A DNA stretch of 64,000 bases from Gordonibacter massiliensis (ex Traore et al. 2017) (GTDB lineage Bacteria > Actinomycetota > Coriobacteriia > Coriobacteriales > Eggerthellaceae), in contig LT827128.1 in the NCBI GenBank assembly GCA_900170005.1, forward strand, positions 2,600,168 to 2,664,167, in the 5' to 3' direction. The translations under genes were made by a program, and so were the position numbers. A model generated the notes under the pieces. That model was not told where the DNA came from. It did no database searches and saw nothing but the letters and a program-made list of their open reading frames with translations. Shown in pieces: positions 7,563-20,858 of the stretch (position 1 is its first letter; the number at the start of each line of letters is the position of its first letter).

Positions 7563-8663
7563 TTGAAATTCAGCATTAATCAATCGGAGCTGCAAAACGC
7601 GCTCAGCGTGGTCCTCAAAGGCGTGGCGACCCGCTCGACGCTTCCCATCCTCTCGGGCGTGTACCTCGACGCGCAGAAAGACTCCCTCACGCTGCAAACG
7701 ACCGACCTCGAACTGTCAGTGCAGTACACCGTGGCGGCGCTGGTGGAGGAGCCCGGCAGGGCCGTCGTCCCCGGCAAGCTGTTCGCCGACATCGTGAAGA
7801 ACCTTCCCGACGCGGCGGTCCATGTGGAGGCCGACGAGGAATCGGCCGTCATAACCTGCGACACGGCCTCGTTCTCCATCAAGGCCCTCGACCCCGAGGA
7901 CTTCCCCGGGTTCCCCCATGTGGACGTCACCCAGAAAGTAGACATACCCTTCGCCCAGTTCTCCTCCATGGTGCGCCGGGTCGCCCGCGTGGTGTCGAAG
8001 GACGAGAGCCGCGCCATCCTCACCGGCGTGCTCATCACGATAGAGGACCAGCATCTCAAAATGGTGGCGACCGACTCGTACCGGCTGGCCATCACCGAAG
8101 CCGAGATCGCTGAGCCGGCGGCCGAGGAGTTCCAGGCCGTCATAGCCGGCACGTTCCTGCAGGACATCGCCGCGCTGCCCAAGACCGACGACCCCGTTTC
8201 GTTCGCGCTCGCGGAAAACCAGATCGTGGTGACCTACCAGGACACGGTATTCGTGAACCGCCGGATCGAGGGCAACTTCCCGAACTACCGCCAGCTGCTT
8301 CCCGATTCCTACAACACGCGCGTGAGCATGCCGGTCGAGCATCTGGTGGCGGGCGTCAAGCGCGCGTCGCTGCTGGGACAGGCTTCCTCGCCGGTGCGCT
8401 TCGACATCAACATCGCCTCGCAAACCACGCAGCTCTCCTCGGTGGCCCAGGACGTGGGATCGGCGCAGGAGACCATCGCCTGCGCAGGGGAAGGCGAGGA
8501 CGTGGAGATCGCCTTCAACTACGCGTACCTGCTCGACGGTTTGGCGGCCGTGGGAACCGACGAGGTGTTCTTGGAGGTGCAGTCGTCGCTCAAACCGGGC
8601 ATCTTCAAAGCGGCCGAGCCGGAGAACTTCCTGTACCTCGTCATGCCGGTGCGCATCGCGTAA
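7563..8663 (+). CDS. dnaN: DNA polymerase III beta sliding clamp
   Basis: This 366-residue protein begins LKFSINQSELQNALSVVLKGV, the normal clamp N-terminus, from a TTG codon. AAAGGG lies about six bases upstream, which decides this start over an ATG 17 codons earlier that lacks a site. Three clamp domains cover the length, and the C-terminus MPVRIA matches the conserved end of the clamp family that lines the partner-binding pocket. The dimeric ring tethers DNA polymerase III and binds many repair proteins. It follows the origin and precedes recF. Confidence 0.97.
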   Translation: MKFSINQSELQNALSVVLKGVATRSTLPILSGVYLDAQKDSLTLQTTDLELSVQYTVAALVEEPGRAVVPGKLFADIVKNLPDAAVHVEADEESAVITCDTASFSIKALDPEDFPGFPHVDVTQKVDIPFAQFSSMVRRVARVVSKDESRAILTGVLITIEDQHLKMVATDSYRLAITEAEIAEPAAEEFQAVIAGTFLQDIAALPKTDDPVSFALAENQIVVTYQDTVFVNRRIEGNFPNYRQLLPDSYNTRVSMPVEHLVAGVKRASLLGQASSPVRFDINIASQTTQLSSVAQDVGSAQETIACAGEGEDVEIAFNYAYLLDGLAAVGTDEVFLEVQSSLKPGIFKAAEPENFLYLVMPVRIA

Positions 8664-8694
8664 GGCGGCCTCGGCCGTCGGGGCGTTTGAGCTC

Positions 8695-9819
8695 ATGGAC
8701 CTGCGCATAGAACGCATATCGTTTCGCAACTTCAGGAACTACGAGCGCTTCGAGCTTTCCGACCTGGGTTCCTTAACGGTGCTCGTGGGCCCGAACGCCG
8801 TGGGGAAGACCAACGTCGTGGAAGGCATCCAACTGCTCACGGCGCTCCAGTCGTTCCGCCGACCGACGCTCGAGCAGATGGTCCGCCATGGTTCCGATTT
8901 CGCTCGCCTCGATGCTGACGTGAGCGACGGCAGCCGCGCGCTGGCCCTTTCCCTGCAGGTGAGCGAGGGAAAGAAGCGCTACCTTCTCAACGGGAAGGGA
9001 AAGCGCACCGCCGACTTGAAAGGGCTCGTCCCGTCCGTCGCGTTCACGCCCGACGATTTGGAGCTGGCGAAAGGCGCTTCGGCGCCGCGCCGCGCAGCGC
9101 TCGATGCCTTGGGCTCGCAGCTTTCGGCGAACCACTACGTGATAAAAAAGGACTACGAGAAGGTGGTTCGGTACAAGAACCGCCTGCTGAAGGAAGAGGC
9201 GTCGGCTGATCTGGTGGCCAGCATCGACGAGACGCTCGTCACCTGCGGCGCGCAGTTGGCCTGTTACCGCTCGGCTCTGTTCGAGAAGCTCGCCCCCATC
9301 GTGCGATCCTATTATGCAACCATCGCCGACGGACGCGAGGATATGGACCTGTGCTACGTTCCCTCGTGGGAGAACCACGATCCTTCGGTGCCGGTCACGT
9401 ACTCCTTCGGCCGCGACGAGGCGCGCGAGCGGCTCCAAGGGCAGCTTTCGCGGCGCCGGGGCGACGAGCGCGCCCGCAAACGCGCTCTCGTGGGCCCCCA
9501 TGCCGACTATGTGGAGTTCTTCATCGGGGGCCGCAACGCCGCCCTGTACGGCAGCCAAGGACAGCAGCGCTCGATCGTCCTGGCGTTCAAGCTCGCCGAA
9601 GCGGCGCTCATTCGGGACATGCTCGGTCAAAAGCCCGTACTCCTGCTGGACGACGTCATGAGCGAGCTCGACGCCGACCGGCGCAATGCGCTCGTGTCGT
9701 TCATCGAGGGAGACATCCAAACGTTCATCACCACGACGAACCTCGCGTACTTCGACGAAGAGCTGCTGGCGCGTGCCCGGGTGGTCGAGCTGCCCTTGGA
9801 AGGGGAGGGCGCGCAATGA
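8695..9819 (+). CDS. recF: DNA replication and repair protein RecF
   Basis: This 374-residue SMC-like ATPase has Walker A GPNAVGKTN near residues 32-40, an ABC-type signature in YGSQGQQRS, and Walker B VLLLDDVMSELD near the C-terminus. RecF helps RecO and RecR load RecA at single-strand gaps. The ATG is 31 bases after dnaN with no strong ribosome binding site, so translation is probably coupled to dnaN. The stop overlaps the next start as ATGA. Confidence 0.97.
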   Translation: MDLRIERISFRNFRNYERFELSDLGSLTVLVGPNAVGKTNVVEGIQLLTALQSFRRPTLEQMVRHGSDFARLDADVSDGSRALALSLQVSEGKKRYLLNGKGKRTADLKGLVPSVAFTPDDLELAKGASAPRRAALDALGSQLSANHYVIKKDYEKVVRYKNRLLKEEASADLVASIDETLVTCGAQLACYRSALFEKLAPIVRSYYATIADGREDMDLCYVPSWENHDPSVPVTYSFGRDEARERLQGQLSRRRGDERARKRALVGPHADYVEFFIGGRNAALYGSQGQQRSIVLAFKLAEAALIRDMLGQKPVLLLDDVMSELDADRRNALVSFIEGDIQTFITTTNLAYFDEELLARARVVELPLEGEGAQ

Positions 9820-10436
9820 AAACGCTGAAATCGAGCCTCGACCAGCTCAAGGCGATTTTGGAAGAGAAAAACCCCGGCGGCGCCGAAGCGCTGCGCTACG
9901 CCGAGGTGAACGACCTGTGGAAAAACGCCGTGTCGGCCGTGTTCGGGGGCGATTCCGCTGCCTTGGTGCTCGACCATACGAACAGCGTGTACGTGATGTC
10001 GGGAGAGCAGGGCGGCAACCTGCGCCGCTTCGACCGCCCCCGCAGCGAGACGCAAGGCGTCGTGGCGGGCAAGGTTTTGGCTGTGTACTGCGATGACAGC
10101 ATGGTTCGATCGGAATTGGACAACCGCCAGGAGCTTCTTAAGATGAAGTTCAAGGAGCAGGGCGAGGACGTGGAGGCTTTGAAGATACTTCCTTCCACGC
10201 GCGACATGAAGAACCGCCATCCCTTCCGAGAGGAGGCCGCGCAAGCGGGATCGAAAGACCGATCGTTCGTCCGTCCGACCCGCACGGCACGCGCTTTGAC
10301 GGAAGAGGAGCTGGCTGCCGTCCACAAAAGGGCGGCGCAGGTGGAGGATCCCGTCGTACGCCGCGCCCTCTACCGTGCCATGCTGGCCGAGGCGGCTCGC
10401 CGCGAGGAGCCTGAAGACGCCGGAAGCGCGTTTTAG
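9816..10436 (+). CDS. DciA-like protein (DUF721)
   Basis: This 206-residue protein is encoded between recF and gyrB, the standard location of the DUF721 gene in actinobacteria. The first part (MKTLKSSLDQLKAILEEKN, then VNDLWKNAVSAVFGG) matches the DUF721 helix and W-containing core. The middle has the strand-rich AVYCDDSMVRSELDNRQELLKMK segment seen in this family. DciA-type proteins help load the replicative helicase DnaB in bacteria without DnaC or DnaI. The C-terminal 80 residues are charged and probably disordered. The ATG overlaps the recF stop by four bases, with GGGGAGGG upstream. The position and motifs support the family; helicase loading here is inferred. Confidence 0.8.
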   Translation: MKTLKSSLDQLKAILEEKNPGGAEALRYAEVNDLWKNAVSAVFGGDSAALVLDHTNSVYVMSGEQGGNLRRFDRPRSETQGVVAGKVLAVYCDDSMVRSELDNRQELLKMKFKEQGEDVEALKILPSTRDMKNRHPFREEAAQAGSKDRSFVRPTRTARALTEEELAAVHKRAAQVEDPVVRRALYRAMLAEAARREEPEDAGSAF

Positions 10437-10620
10437 ACGCTTTCTCCCTTCCTGCCAGCGTTTTTGAGCTTCATTTCCGCACGGGTGGCGATATCTGCCC
10501 TCACAACGGGTGCATGGAAACCCTGATTTCCCAAAATCGGCGTTTTCGACAAAAATACTACACATTAACCTTTCCTCCCTTCATACGCTTTCTGAAAGCC
10601 TTTGAATGAGGTGAAAACTG

Positions 10621-10649
10621 TTGGTACCGTACCCTTGTTATGCTACAAT
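10621..10649 (+). promoter_or_regulatory. Candidate gyrB promoter within the 346-base recF-operon/gyrB gap
   Basis: TTGGTA and TACAAT are 17 bases apart, about 135 bases before gyrB. The rest of the gap 10437-10782 shows no gene, and I see no clear terminator for the preceding operon. Confidence 0.5.
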
Positions 10650-10773
10650 TTTCCAGTTGTCATCATTCAGTTCGGCCGCAGCGGTGTCCGCTCGGTCCGA
10701 AACGACGCGCAACGCTCGCGCCGCCCGTGCTCTCTTGCAGGGGAAACGGCGCGTTCTCACGAAAACGCACTGA

Positions 10774-12753
<1,980 letters not shown>

Positions 12754-12764
12754 GGAGAATCTAA

Positions 12765-15539
<2,775 letters not shown>

Positions 15540-15566
15540 CTTTTCCCTTCAAGCCGACTTGAACCG

Positions 15567-15600
15567 AATGACGGGCCCTTACCAGGGCCCGTCATTTTTT
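15567..15600 (+). terminator. Terminator of gyrB-gyrA
   Basis: A perfect 13-bp stem built on GACGGGCCC with a TACC loop, followed by six or more T. Confidence 0.95.
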
Positions 15601-15880
15601 CACCCCCCAATCGATACCTCCTCCCAACAACGTGATTCGTTTTTTCATTTTCTTTTTTCGACACGACTTCCCAACACGCGAATTTCTTTTCCGTTTCCCT
15701 ATCGATTTTCTCTCTCAACAAAACGCGCCGTTGTTTCATTCCCCTTCATCGACTCTTCCTCGGTAACGTTGCTCTATTTCAACGACTCGTTCTTCCATTT
15801 CCTTTTATCCTCCGCTCTCTCATTTCTCAAATATCATCTTCTTGAATTCACTTCAACCAAGTACCCCTCCCTCCCGGTTT
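15601..15880. other. G-poor, pyrimidine-rich intergenic tract
   Basis: About 280 bases in which the plus strand is dominated by C and T, with scattered TTTCTTTT and CGACTC-type words. Frames on either strand have no start signals or family features. The rest of the gap to 16181 holds two parS sites and the control region of the next gene. Confidence 0.6.
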
Positions 15881-15889
15881 TCTGGGGAG

Positions 15890-15905
15890 TGTTTCACGTG
15901 AAACT
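15890..15905. promoter_or_regulatory. parS-like site 7 (one mismatch)
   Basis: This reads TGTTTCACGTGAAACT, differing from parS at the last base. A degenerate half-site follows near 15933-15945. Confidence 0.6.
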
Positions 15906-15960
15906 TGTTGTTTGTTGTTCGTCGTAGGTTTAAGGTTTCACGTTTCGTATTTTGGGAAAC

Positions 15961-15976
15961 TGTTTCACGTGAAACA
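15961..15976. promoter_or_regulatory. parS site 8 (perfect)
   Basis: An exact TGTTTCACGTGAAACA, the rightmost parS seen in the window, about 10 kb from dnaA. Confidence 0.85.
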
Positions 15977-16082
15977 GCAGTGTCCATTATTTATAACTAT
16001 TTAAATCATCAATAACTATTTCGTTGTTGGTTAGCGAACGTTCGTACTCATGAATGCGGAAATCGTGGACGGGTTGCGTGTC

Positions 16083-16154
16083 CGGCACGTCGGTGTTGAC
16101 GTGCCGTATACTGCACGCTTCGCAAACGTTAATGCGCCCGTTTGAATCGGGCGC
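16083..16154 (+). promoter_or_regulatory. Operator-like palindrome, -10 element and leader hairpin of the MATE gene
   Basis: CGGCACGTC and GACGTGCCG form a perfect 9-bp inverted repeat with six bases between (16083-16106). TATACT follows immediately at 16107-16112. A second hairpin, GCGCCCG with CGGGCGC at 16134-16154, lies in the predicted leader. A repressor or activator site over the -35 region is the natural reading. Confidence 0.5.
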
Positions 16155-16181
16155 TTCGTATGAAAGGGGGCGGAGAAGCCC

Positions 16182-17906
16182 ATGTCCATAACCGCATTGG
16201 CCCAAGGAGCGCTCGGGTGCGCGCAAGGAGCTTGGGGTCATGCGCAGAGCGCCGGACGGCGCGCGAACGTGGCGCGCAAGGCCCGCGCCGGCCGCGCGCC
16301 GGCCGAGAAAACCACGTCCGGCGACGTGTTCGTGTTGTCCGTCCCCTTGTTCGTTGAGCTGTTCATGCAGATCATGGTTGGCAATGTGAACCAGATGATG
16401 CTGGCCCCGCAGGGAGTCGAGCCAGCCGCCGCGGTAGGCAACGCTCTGCAGATACTAAACATCATCACCATCGCGCTTTCGGCCATGGGGACGGCGTCCA
16501 CCGTGCTCGTTACCCGCGTGCTGGGCAACGCTTCGTCGAAACGCACGATCTCCGAGATAGCCACGGTGGCCTTGGTGGTGAACATGGCGCTGGGCGCGCT
16601 CATGACGGCGGCGTTGTTCGCGTTCTGGCCACAGTTCTTCTCCTGGTTGCACATAGACTCGTCGCTGCATGTCATGGGTTCGTCGTTCCTGCTCATCGTG
16701 GGGTCGACCACGATCATGCAAGGCGCGTTCTTCGCCATCACGGCACTGCTGCGCAGTTTCGCCCGGGTGGGCGACGTCATGGGAGCGAGTTTGGCCATGA
16801 ACGCCGTCAACATCGGGTTGTGCCTCGTGTTGGTGAACGGAACGGGCGTCATTCTGGCACTCGGCGTGGAGGGGACGGCCGCCGCGAACGTGGTCGCCCG
16901 CGGCGTGGGGCTTGCACTGGCCGTGTTCATGTTGCTTCGGCATACCGACGTGCGTCCGTCGCCGCGCCTGCTGCGCCCGTTCCCGTGGAAAACGCTCAAG
17001 AACATGCTGGGCGTGGGCGTTCCCTCGTCGGGCGAGCAGATGAACTACGACTTGGCGCAGATCGTCATCTTGTCGTTCATCAACGTGCTGGGCGCGACGG
17101 TGGTCACGGTGAAGGTGTACTGCTCCATGCTGGCGAGCATCGCCTACCTGTATTCCATCGCGTTATCGCAGGCCACGCAGATCGTGCTGGGCTACCTGTT
17201 CGGCGCGGGAAAGTTCGACCTGGTGCGCCGCCGCGTGTGGATGGCCGATCTCATAGCGGCCGTGCTCACCACGGCCGTGTCGCTTACGCTATGGTGGAAC
17301 TTCGACGCCGTGGTTGGCCTGTTCACGGCCGACCCGCTCGTGCACGAACTCGGCCGGCAGATCATGCTGGTGGAGGTGTTCCTGGGTATAGGCCGCAGCT
17401 TGAACATCGTGATGGTGCGCGCGCTCATCGCGCTCGGCGACGTGCGCACGCCGGTGACGGTGAACGTGGCGTTCTCGTGGGTGTTCGCCGTGGGCGGCGG
17501 CTGGCTTTTGGGCATCGGCTGGGGCTGGGGCCTCGTGGGCATGTGGATAGCCATGTGCATCGACGAATGGCTGCGCGCCGGCTTCCTCATATGCACGTTC
17601 GCGCGCGGTGGATGGAAACGCCGCGCGCTGGGCGAGGAGCGCAAGCGGGACACGATCGAAGGTAACGTGCGCGAGTGGAACGCGATCGAAGAGGGGAATG
17701 AGAAGGTGCCGCGCGGCATCGGGAAAATCCCCGATCAGGAAGGAGCACCCGGCGGTTTGCCCGTTCCCAGCGCGCCCTTCGCTCCCGCAGGCGTGAAGCA
17801 AGGGGAGATCGTCGGCGTCAATGCCCCCTCGTTCGTGGCGACGACGACGCTCGACGGCCACAACGCCGCTTCGGCCGTCGACGATATCCTGGCTTCGTTC
17901 TGGTAA
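16182..17906 (+). CDS. MATE-family efflux transporter with a long C-terminal tail
   Basis: This 574-residue membrane protein shows about twelve hydrophobic segments arranged as two homologous halves, as expected of the MATE multidrug exporters driven by Na+ or H+. Family features are the VPLFVELFMQIMVGNVNQMML first helix and the second-half counterpart GVPSSGEQMNYDLAQIVI. About 45 basic and Ala/Gly-rich residues precede the first helix. After the last helix about 100 hydrophilic residues (from WKRRALGEERKRD) are not part of the transporter fold. GGAG lies six bases before the ATG. It stands alone behind a palindromic operator and converges on the BFN gene. The substrate cannot be predicted. 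Confidence 0.85.
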   Translation: MSITALAQGALGCAQGAWGHAQSAGRRANVARKARAGRAPAEKTTSGDVFVLSVPLFVELFMQIMVGNVNQMMLAPQGVEPAAAVGNALQILNIITIALSAMGTASTVLVTRVLGNASSKRTISEIATVALVVNMALGALMTAALFAFWPQFFSWLHIDSSLHVMGSSFLLIVGSTTIMQGAFFAITALLRSFARVGDVMGASLAMNAVNIGLCLVLVNGTGVILALGVEGTAAANVVARGVGLALAVFMLLRHTDVRPSPRLLRPFPWKTLKNMLGVGVPSSGEQMNYDLAQIVILSFINVLGATVVTVKVYCSMLASIAYLYSIALSQATQIVLGYLFGAGKFDLVRRRVWMADLIAAVLTTAVSLTLWWNFDAVVGLFTADPLVHELGRQIMLVEVFLGIGRSLNIVMVRALIALGDVRTPVTVNVAFSWVFAVGGGWLLGIGWGWGLVGMWIAMCIDEWLRAGFLICTFARGGWKRRALGEERKRDTIEGNVREWNAIEEGNEKVPRGIGKIPDQEGAPGGLPVPSAPFAPAGVKQGEIVGVNAPSFVATTTLDGHNAASAVDDILASFW

Positions 17907-17922
17907 TCTGCTCCCGGCGGCC

Positions 17923-17948
17923 GCCCGCCGTCCCTATGGGCGGCGGGC
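17923..17948. terminator. Shared hairpin between convergent genes
   Basis: An 8-bp GC-rich stem (GCCCGCCG with CGGCGGGC) with further pairing in the loop. It has no T-run, so it is a weak call as a bidirectional terminator. Confidence 0.4.
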
Positions 17949-17958
17949 CGGCGCGTTG

Positions 17959-18462
17959 CTATCCCTCGAAATCCTCGGGGGCCAGCTCTTCCAAGAACGA
18001 GCGGAAATCCGCGAGCTCCTCTTCCTCGTCCGGAGCGCTTTTGAACACGTAGGGGAACGACGCCCGCTCGAGCACGTCCTCCTCGATGTAGATGGGTGCC
18101 TGTTGGCGCAGTGCCAACGCGATGGAATCGGAGGGGCGTGCGTCCAGATCGATAAGGCGGTCGTGCTGTTTGAGGGTGAGCCGCGAGAAGAACATGGCCC
18201 CCTTCACGTCGTTGATGACCACATGGTCGACCCGCGCATCGAGATTCGTGAGCGCGTCGAGGAACAGGTCGTGCGTCATGGGACGGGCGAAACGCGCTTT
18301 TTCCAAGGCGATGCCCAGCTGCGTGGCCTCGTTCACGCCGACCCATATGGGAACGATGCGGCATTTGCCGGGTTGCGTGGGCTCCTCGATCGGCTGCAGC
18401 ACGATGATGGAGGGCGCTGGCGCGGCCGAGACGATCAGGGTTTGCACGTTGACAGGTACCAT
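17959..18462 (-). CDS. Bifunctional nuclease (BFN, DUF151) domain protein
   Basis: This 167-residue protein matches the DUF151/BFN family: IVLQPIEEPTQPGKCRIVPIWVGVNEATQLGIALEK near the start, then HDLFLDALTNLDARVDHVVINDVKGAMFFSRL, and DARPSDSIALALRQQAPIYIEEDVLERA, which contains the family's most conserved PSDSIALA motif. Plant and bacterial members have been reported to have DNase and RNase activity, but the cellular role in bacteria is unclear. The ATG at 18462 is supported by AGGAG five bases upstream; an open frame extends 65 codons further without a site. It converges on the MATE gene and is divergent from the tRNAs. Confidence 0.9.
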   Translation of the reverse strand: MVPVNVQTLIVSAAPAPSIIVLQPIEEPTQPGKCRIVPIWVGVNEATQLGIALEKARFARPMTHDLFLDALTNLDARVDHVVINDVKGAMFFSRLTLKQHDRLIDLDARPSDSIALALRQQAPIYIEEDVLERASFPYVFKSAPDEEEELADFRSFLEELAPEDFEG

Positions 18463-18649
18463 GAAAGCTCCTCGTTGCATCAGGGGACCGGTTCCCCGGG
18501 TGCTTCGATTATACCGCTGGGTTGCTATGCGAACGGTTGACGAAGAAGGTGTTTCCCATGCGTGACGTCCGCGCCTCTTTTCGGAACGCGCGTTTTTCAA
18601 CGATGGGAAAGTGCCCAGTTGACCTTTTAAAATTGCCCAGAAAAAGTGC

Positions 18650-18679
18650 TTGACCAAAACGTTGATTGTGGGTTACAGT
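18650..18679 (+). promoter_or_regulatory. Promoter of tRNA-Ile
   Basis: TTGACC and TACAGT are separated by 18 bases, about 20 bases before the tRNA. Confidence 0.6.
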
Positions 18680-18698
18680 GTTCAGGCACTTTTTTTGC

Positions 18699-18775
<77 letters not shown>

Positions 18776-18784
18776 TTTTTTGCG

Positions 18785-18828
18785 ATAAACGCTCCACCGT
18801 GAGCCGAGTTAGCCGGTGGAGCGTTTAT
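18785..18828 (+). terminator. 15-bp hairpin between the two tRNA genes
   Basis: Arms ATAAACGCTCCACCG and CGGTGGAGCGTTTAT form a perfect stem with a 14-base loop. Only a few T follow, so it may be a terminator or a processing structure. Confidence 0.5.
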
Positions 18829-18887
18829 TAGTATCTGGAGCAAGTCGGCCGCTCGCGTGCTGAATCCAACCGCGGCGCCGATCGAAC

Positions 18888-18963
18888 GGGGCATTAGCTC
18901 AGCTGGGAGAGCGACGGCTTTGCAAGCCGTAGGTCAGGGGTTCGATCCCCCTATGCTCCACCA
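18888..18963 (+). tRNA. tRNA-Ala(TGC)
   Basis: A 76-base cloverleaf. Acceptor GGGGCAT pairs with ATGCTCC and shows the G3:U70 pair that identifies alanine tRNAs. The anticodon is TGC in CTTTGCAAG, the T-loop is GGTTCGATCCC, and CCA is encoded. Confidence 0.98.
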
Positions 18964-18972
18964 TTCAATCGG

Positions 18973-18997
18973 ACGGATCCTGCAGGGTCCGTTTTTC
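18973..18997 (+). terminator. Terminator after tRNA-Ala
   Basis: An 8-bp stem (ACGGATCC with GGGTCCGT, one G:U) and a TGCA loop followed by five T. Confidence 0.85.
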
Positions 18998-19019
18998 GTT
19001 TCCCCAGCTTTCAAGAACT

Positions 19020-19913
19020 CTAATAGGTTGGCATGGTTCCGAAGAGAACCAGGTGCGCCACGCCCAAAACCGCGATATGCAACGGATAGTAGGCGTAGAA
19101 GAACCACTTCATGGGAAGGCCCCGGCGTCCGCGATAGGCACGGAGGAGGGGAATGGTGAGCGTGCATCCCACCAACGGATAGAGCACGAAGGGGAGCAGC
19201 GACCAGTCTCCTGCCGTCGAAACGCCGGTTGCGAGCGTGGCGAGCAGAGGGAATCCGTCGGCCACCACGACCAGCAACACAGGTGCGGCGACCGCGCCGA
19301 GCGGCGTCTTCAACGCGGCCGGCACGAAATCGCCTCCGTCGGCTTCGCCACCGCACGTTTCCGCATCTCGCTGCGTTCCCGCTCCCAGCACCTTGAACAG
19401 GAATATCATCACCACGCCGACGAATCCCCAGTTGCATACGAGGCTCGCGAGCAGCGCTGCCGCGAACAGCGCCCAGAACGCCGCCCGGTTCGCCACGTGG
19501 TCGTGCGCGTACAGCACGCCCAACCCTATGAGCAGTGTGAACAGCACGTTGGCATCGCCCGCCAGGAACAGCACATAGGGAATCTGCGACACCACGGCGA
19601 ACACGCCCAGCCGCAGGGCGTATTTCTTCACGTTCGAGGTGTGGCGATATCCCTCTACCAGCAGAAACGCCATAACGGGGAAAGTGAGCCCGCCTGCCGC
19701 GTACAGCAAGCACCGCGCCGCGAAGGGCAGCTGAGCGTCGAAAAGGTAGGCGGCATGGTTCGCCGTCATGCCCACGATGGCCACCATCTTGAGCGCGAAC
19801 GAAGACAAGCCGCCCGCGTCGCCTTGGGTTCGGGCGCACGCGCCTTCGCAGACTTGACCGCCCGCGCCGCCGCGCGCGTGGTTGCTCGTCTTGTCCCGAC
19901 CGCCGTCTGCCAT
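19020..19913 (-). CDS. TraX-family membrane protein
   Basis: This 297-residue protein has about eight hydrophobic segments and the TraX pattern: FALKMVAIVGMTANHAAYLF near the start, FPVMAFLLVEGYRHT, the RLGVFAVVSQIPY helix, and the C-terminal KWFFYAYYPLHIAVL. TraX of F plasmids N-acetylates pilin, and chromosomal TraX-like proteins belong to a wider acyltransferase-like membrane family; their substrates in Gram-positives are not known. I chose the ATG at 19913 with GAAGG upstream; a longer open frame is unlikely. It is divergent from the CPBP gene. A link to the pilus locus 30 kb away would be speculation. Confidence 0.75.
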   Translation of the reverse strand: MADGGRDKTSNHARGGAGGQVCEGACARTQGDAGGLSSFALKMVAIVGMTANHAAYLFDAQLPFAARCLLYAAGGLTFPVMAFLLVEGYRHTSNVKKYALRLGVFAVVSQIPYVLFLAGDANVLFTLLIGLGVLYAHDHVANRAAFWALFAAALLASLVCNWGFVGVVMIFLFKVLGAGTQRDAETCGGEADGGDFVPAALKTPLGAVAAPVLLVVVADGFPLLATLATGVSTAGDWSLLPFVLYPLVGCTLTIPLLRAYRGRRGLPMKWFFYAYYPLHIAVLGVAHLVLFGTMPTY

Positions 19914-19994
19914 GCCTTCGCCTTCGCATCCGTTTCGCGCGTTTCTGTTCGATCCGGTCTGCTGTGGGGGAGCGCGCGCCGGAGAGGCATCGAT

Positions 19995-20000
19995 TATACT
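19995..20000 (+). promoter_or_regulatory. -10 element for a possibly leaderless CPBP transcript
   Basis: TATACT ends seven bases before the A of the start codon, which would place the transcript start at or next to the ATG. No ribosome binding site is present. Confidence 0.4.
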
Positions 20001-20006
20001 GCATAT

Positions 20007-20858
20007 ATGAGCCTGCAAAAGATCAGGAACAACCACCCCCTTGCCTACACGGCAGCAGCGTGCGCGCTGGCTGTGGCGTGCTTTGCCGTGGTCCCGGCGG
20101 AAGGGCTCGACCCGCTGGTAGCGTCGCTTGTTCAAACGGCTTTCGCCGCGCTCTGCATGCTCTGCGTGCTCGCGGCATTCGATCCGTCGTCGCTGCACTG
20201 GAAGATGCGCCGTGGCACGCAAAACCGAACGGCGTTGCTCGCGTGCGGCGCCTTGACGCTCGTAGCGCTTGCGGCCGGCGTGGCCGCAGCGTTTCTCTCC
20301 GCGCTGGGTGGACGAGGGGTTGGGCCGCTCTCCTCCTTCGTCTCACCCATGGCTTCGCCGGGTGGTGTCGCCCTGTTTCTTCTGCTCTGCCTCGTCACCG
20401 GCGTGTTCGAAGAAGCGTTGTTCCGCGGTATCGTGTTCAAGGGGTTCGCCACCGCGTTGGAAAATGAGGAGCGCGCCCGCCCGGTTCTGGTGGCGGCCGT
20501 CGTGCAAGCGGTGGTGTTCGGGCTGCTGCACGTGACGACGTCGACCTCCCTGGAATCCGCGACCTTTACTGTCGCCGCTGTCCAGACGCTGGTCAAACCG
20601 GTGCAAGCCGCGCTGTTCGGGTTCGTCATGGCCAGCGTGCTCGCCCGCACGGGGAACCTCTGGCTGCTCGTCGGCACCCATGCGGCGTTCAACGCGCTAT
20701 CCGAGGCACCGTTGTTCGCGTTGACAGGCTCGCTTCCCGCCACGTACGCCACCGGCCAACCTGCCGACTTGGCCGTGCTTCTTGCCACCACGGTACTGCT
20801 CGTTCCGCTCGCCATCCACGCCGCATCCTATTTGAAAAAACCCGATGGTTGCTTGTAG
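20007..20858 (+). CDS. CPBP-family intramembrane glutamic endopeptidase
   Basis: This 283-residue membrane protein carries the CPBP (Abi/CAAX protease-like) motifs in order: FEEALFRGIVF (motif EExxxR), FGLLH and HAAFNA. These supply the glutamates and histidines of an intramembrane protease active site. Seven to eight hydrophobic segments are visible. The first segment has MSLQKIRNNHPLAY at its start. There is no ribosome binding site before the ATG; a good -10 element at the leaderless distance makes this start plausible. CPBP proteases process membrane-bound or secreted peptides; the substrate here is unknown. Confidence 0.85.
   Translation: MSLQKIRNNHPLAYTAAACALAVACFAVVPAEGLDPLVASLVQTAFAALCMLCVLAAFDPSSLHWKMRRGTQNRTALLACGALTLVALAAGVAAAFLSALGGRGVGPLSSFVSPMASPGGVALFLLLCLVTGVFEEALFRGIVFKGFATALENEERARPVLVAAVVQAVVFGLLHVTTSTSLESATFTVAAVQTLVKPVQAALFGFVMASVLARTGNLWLLVGTHAAFNALSEAPLFALTGSLPATYATGQPADLAVLLATTVLLVPLAIHAASYLKKPDGCL

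Noticed and set aside
16029-16042. CGAACGTTCG near 16030 as a LexA box
   Set aside because: The known Gram-positive box has four bases between CGAAC and GTTCG; here there are none.
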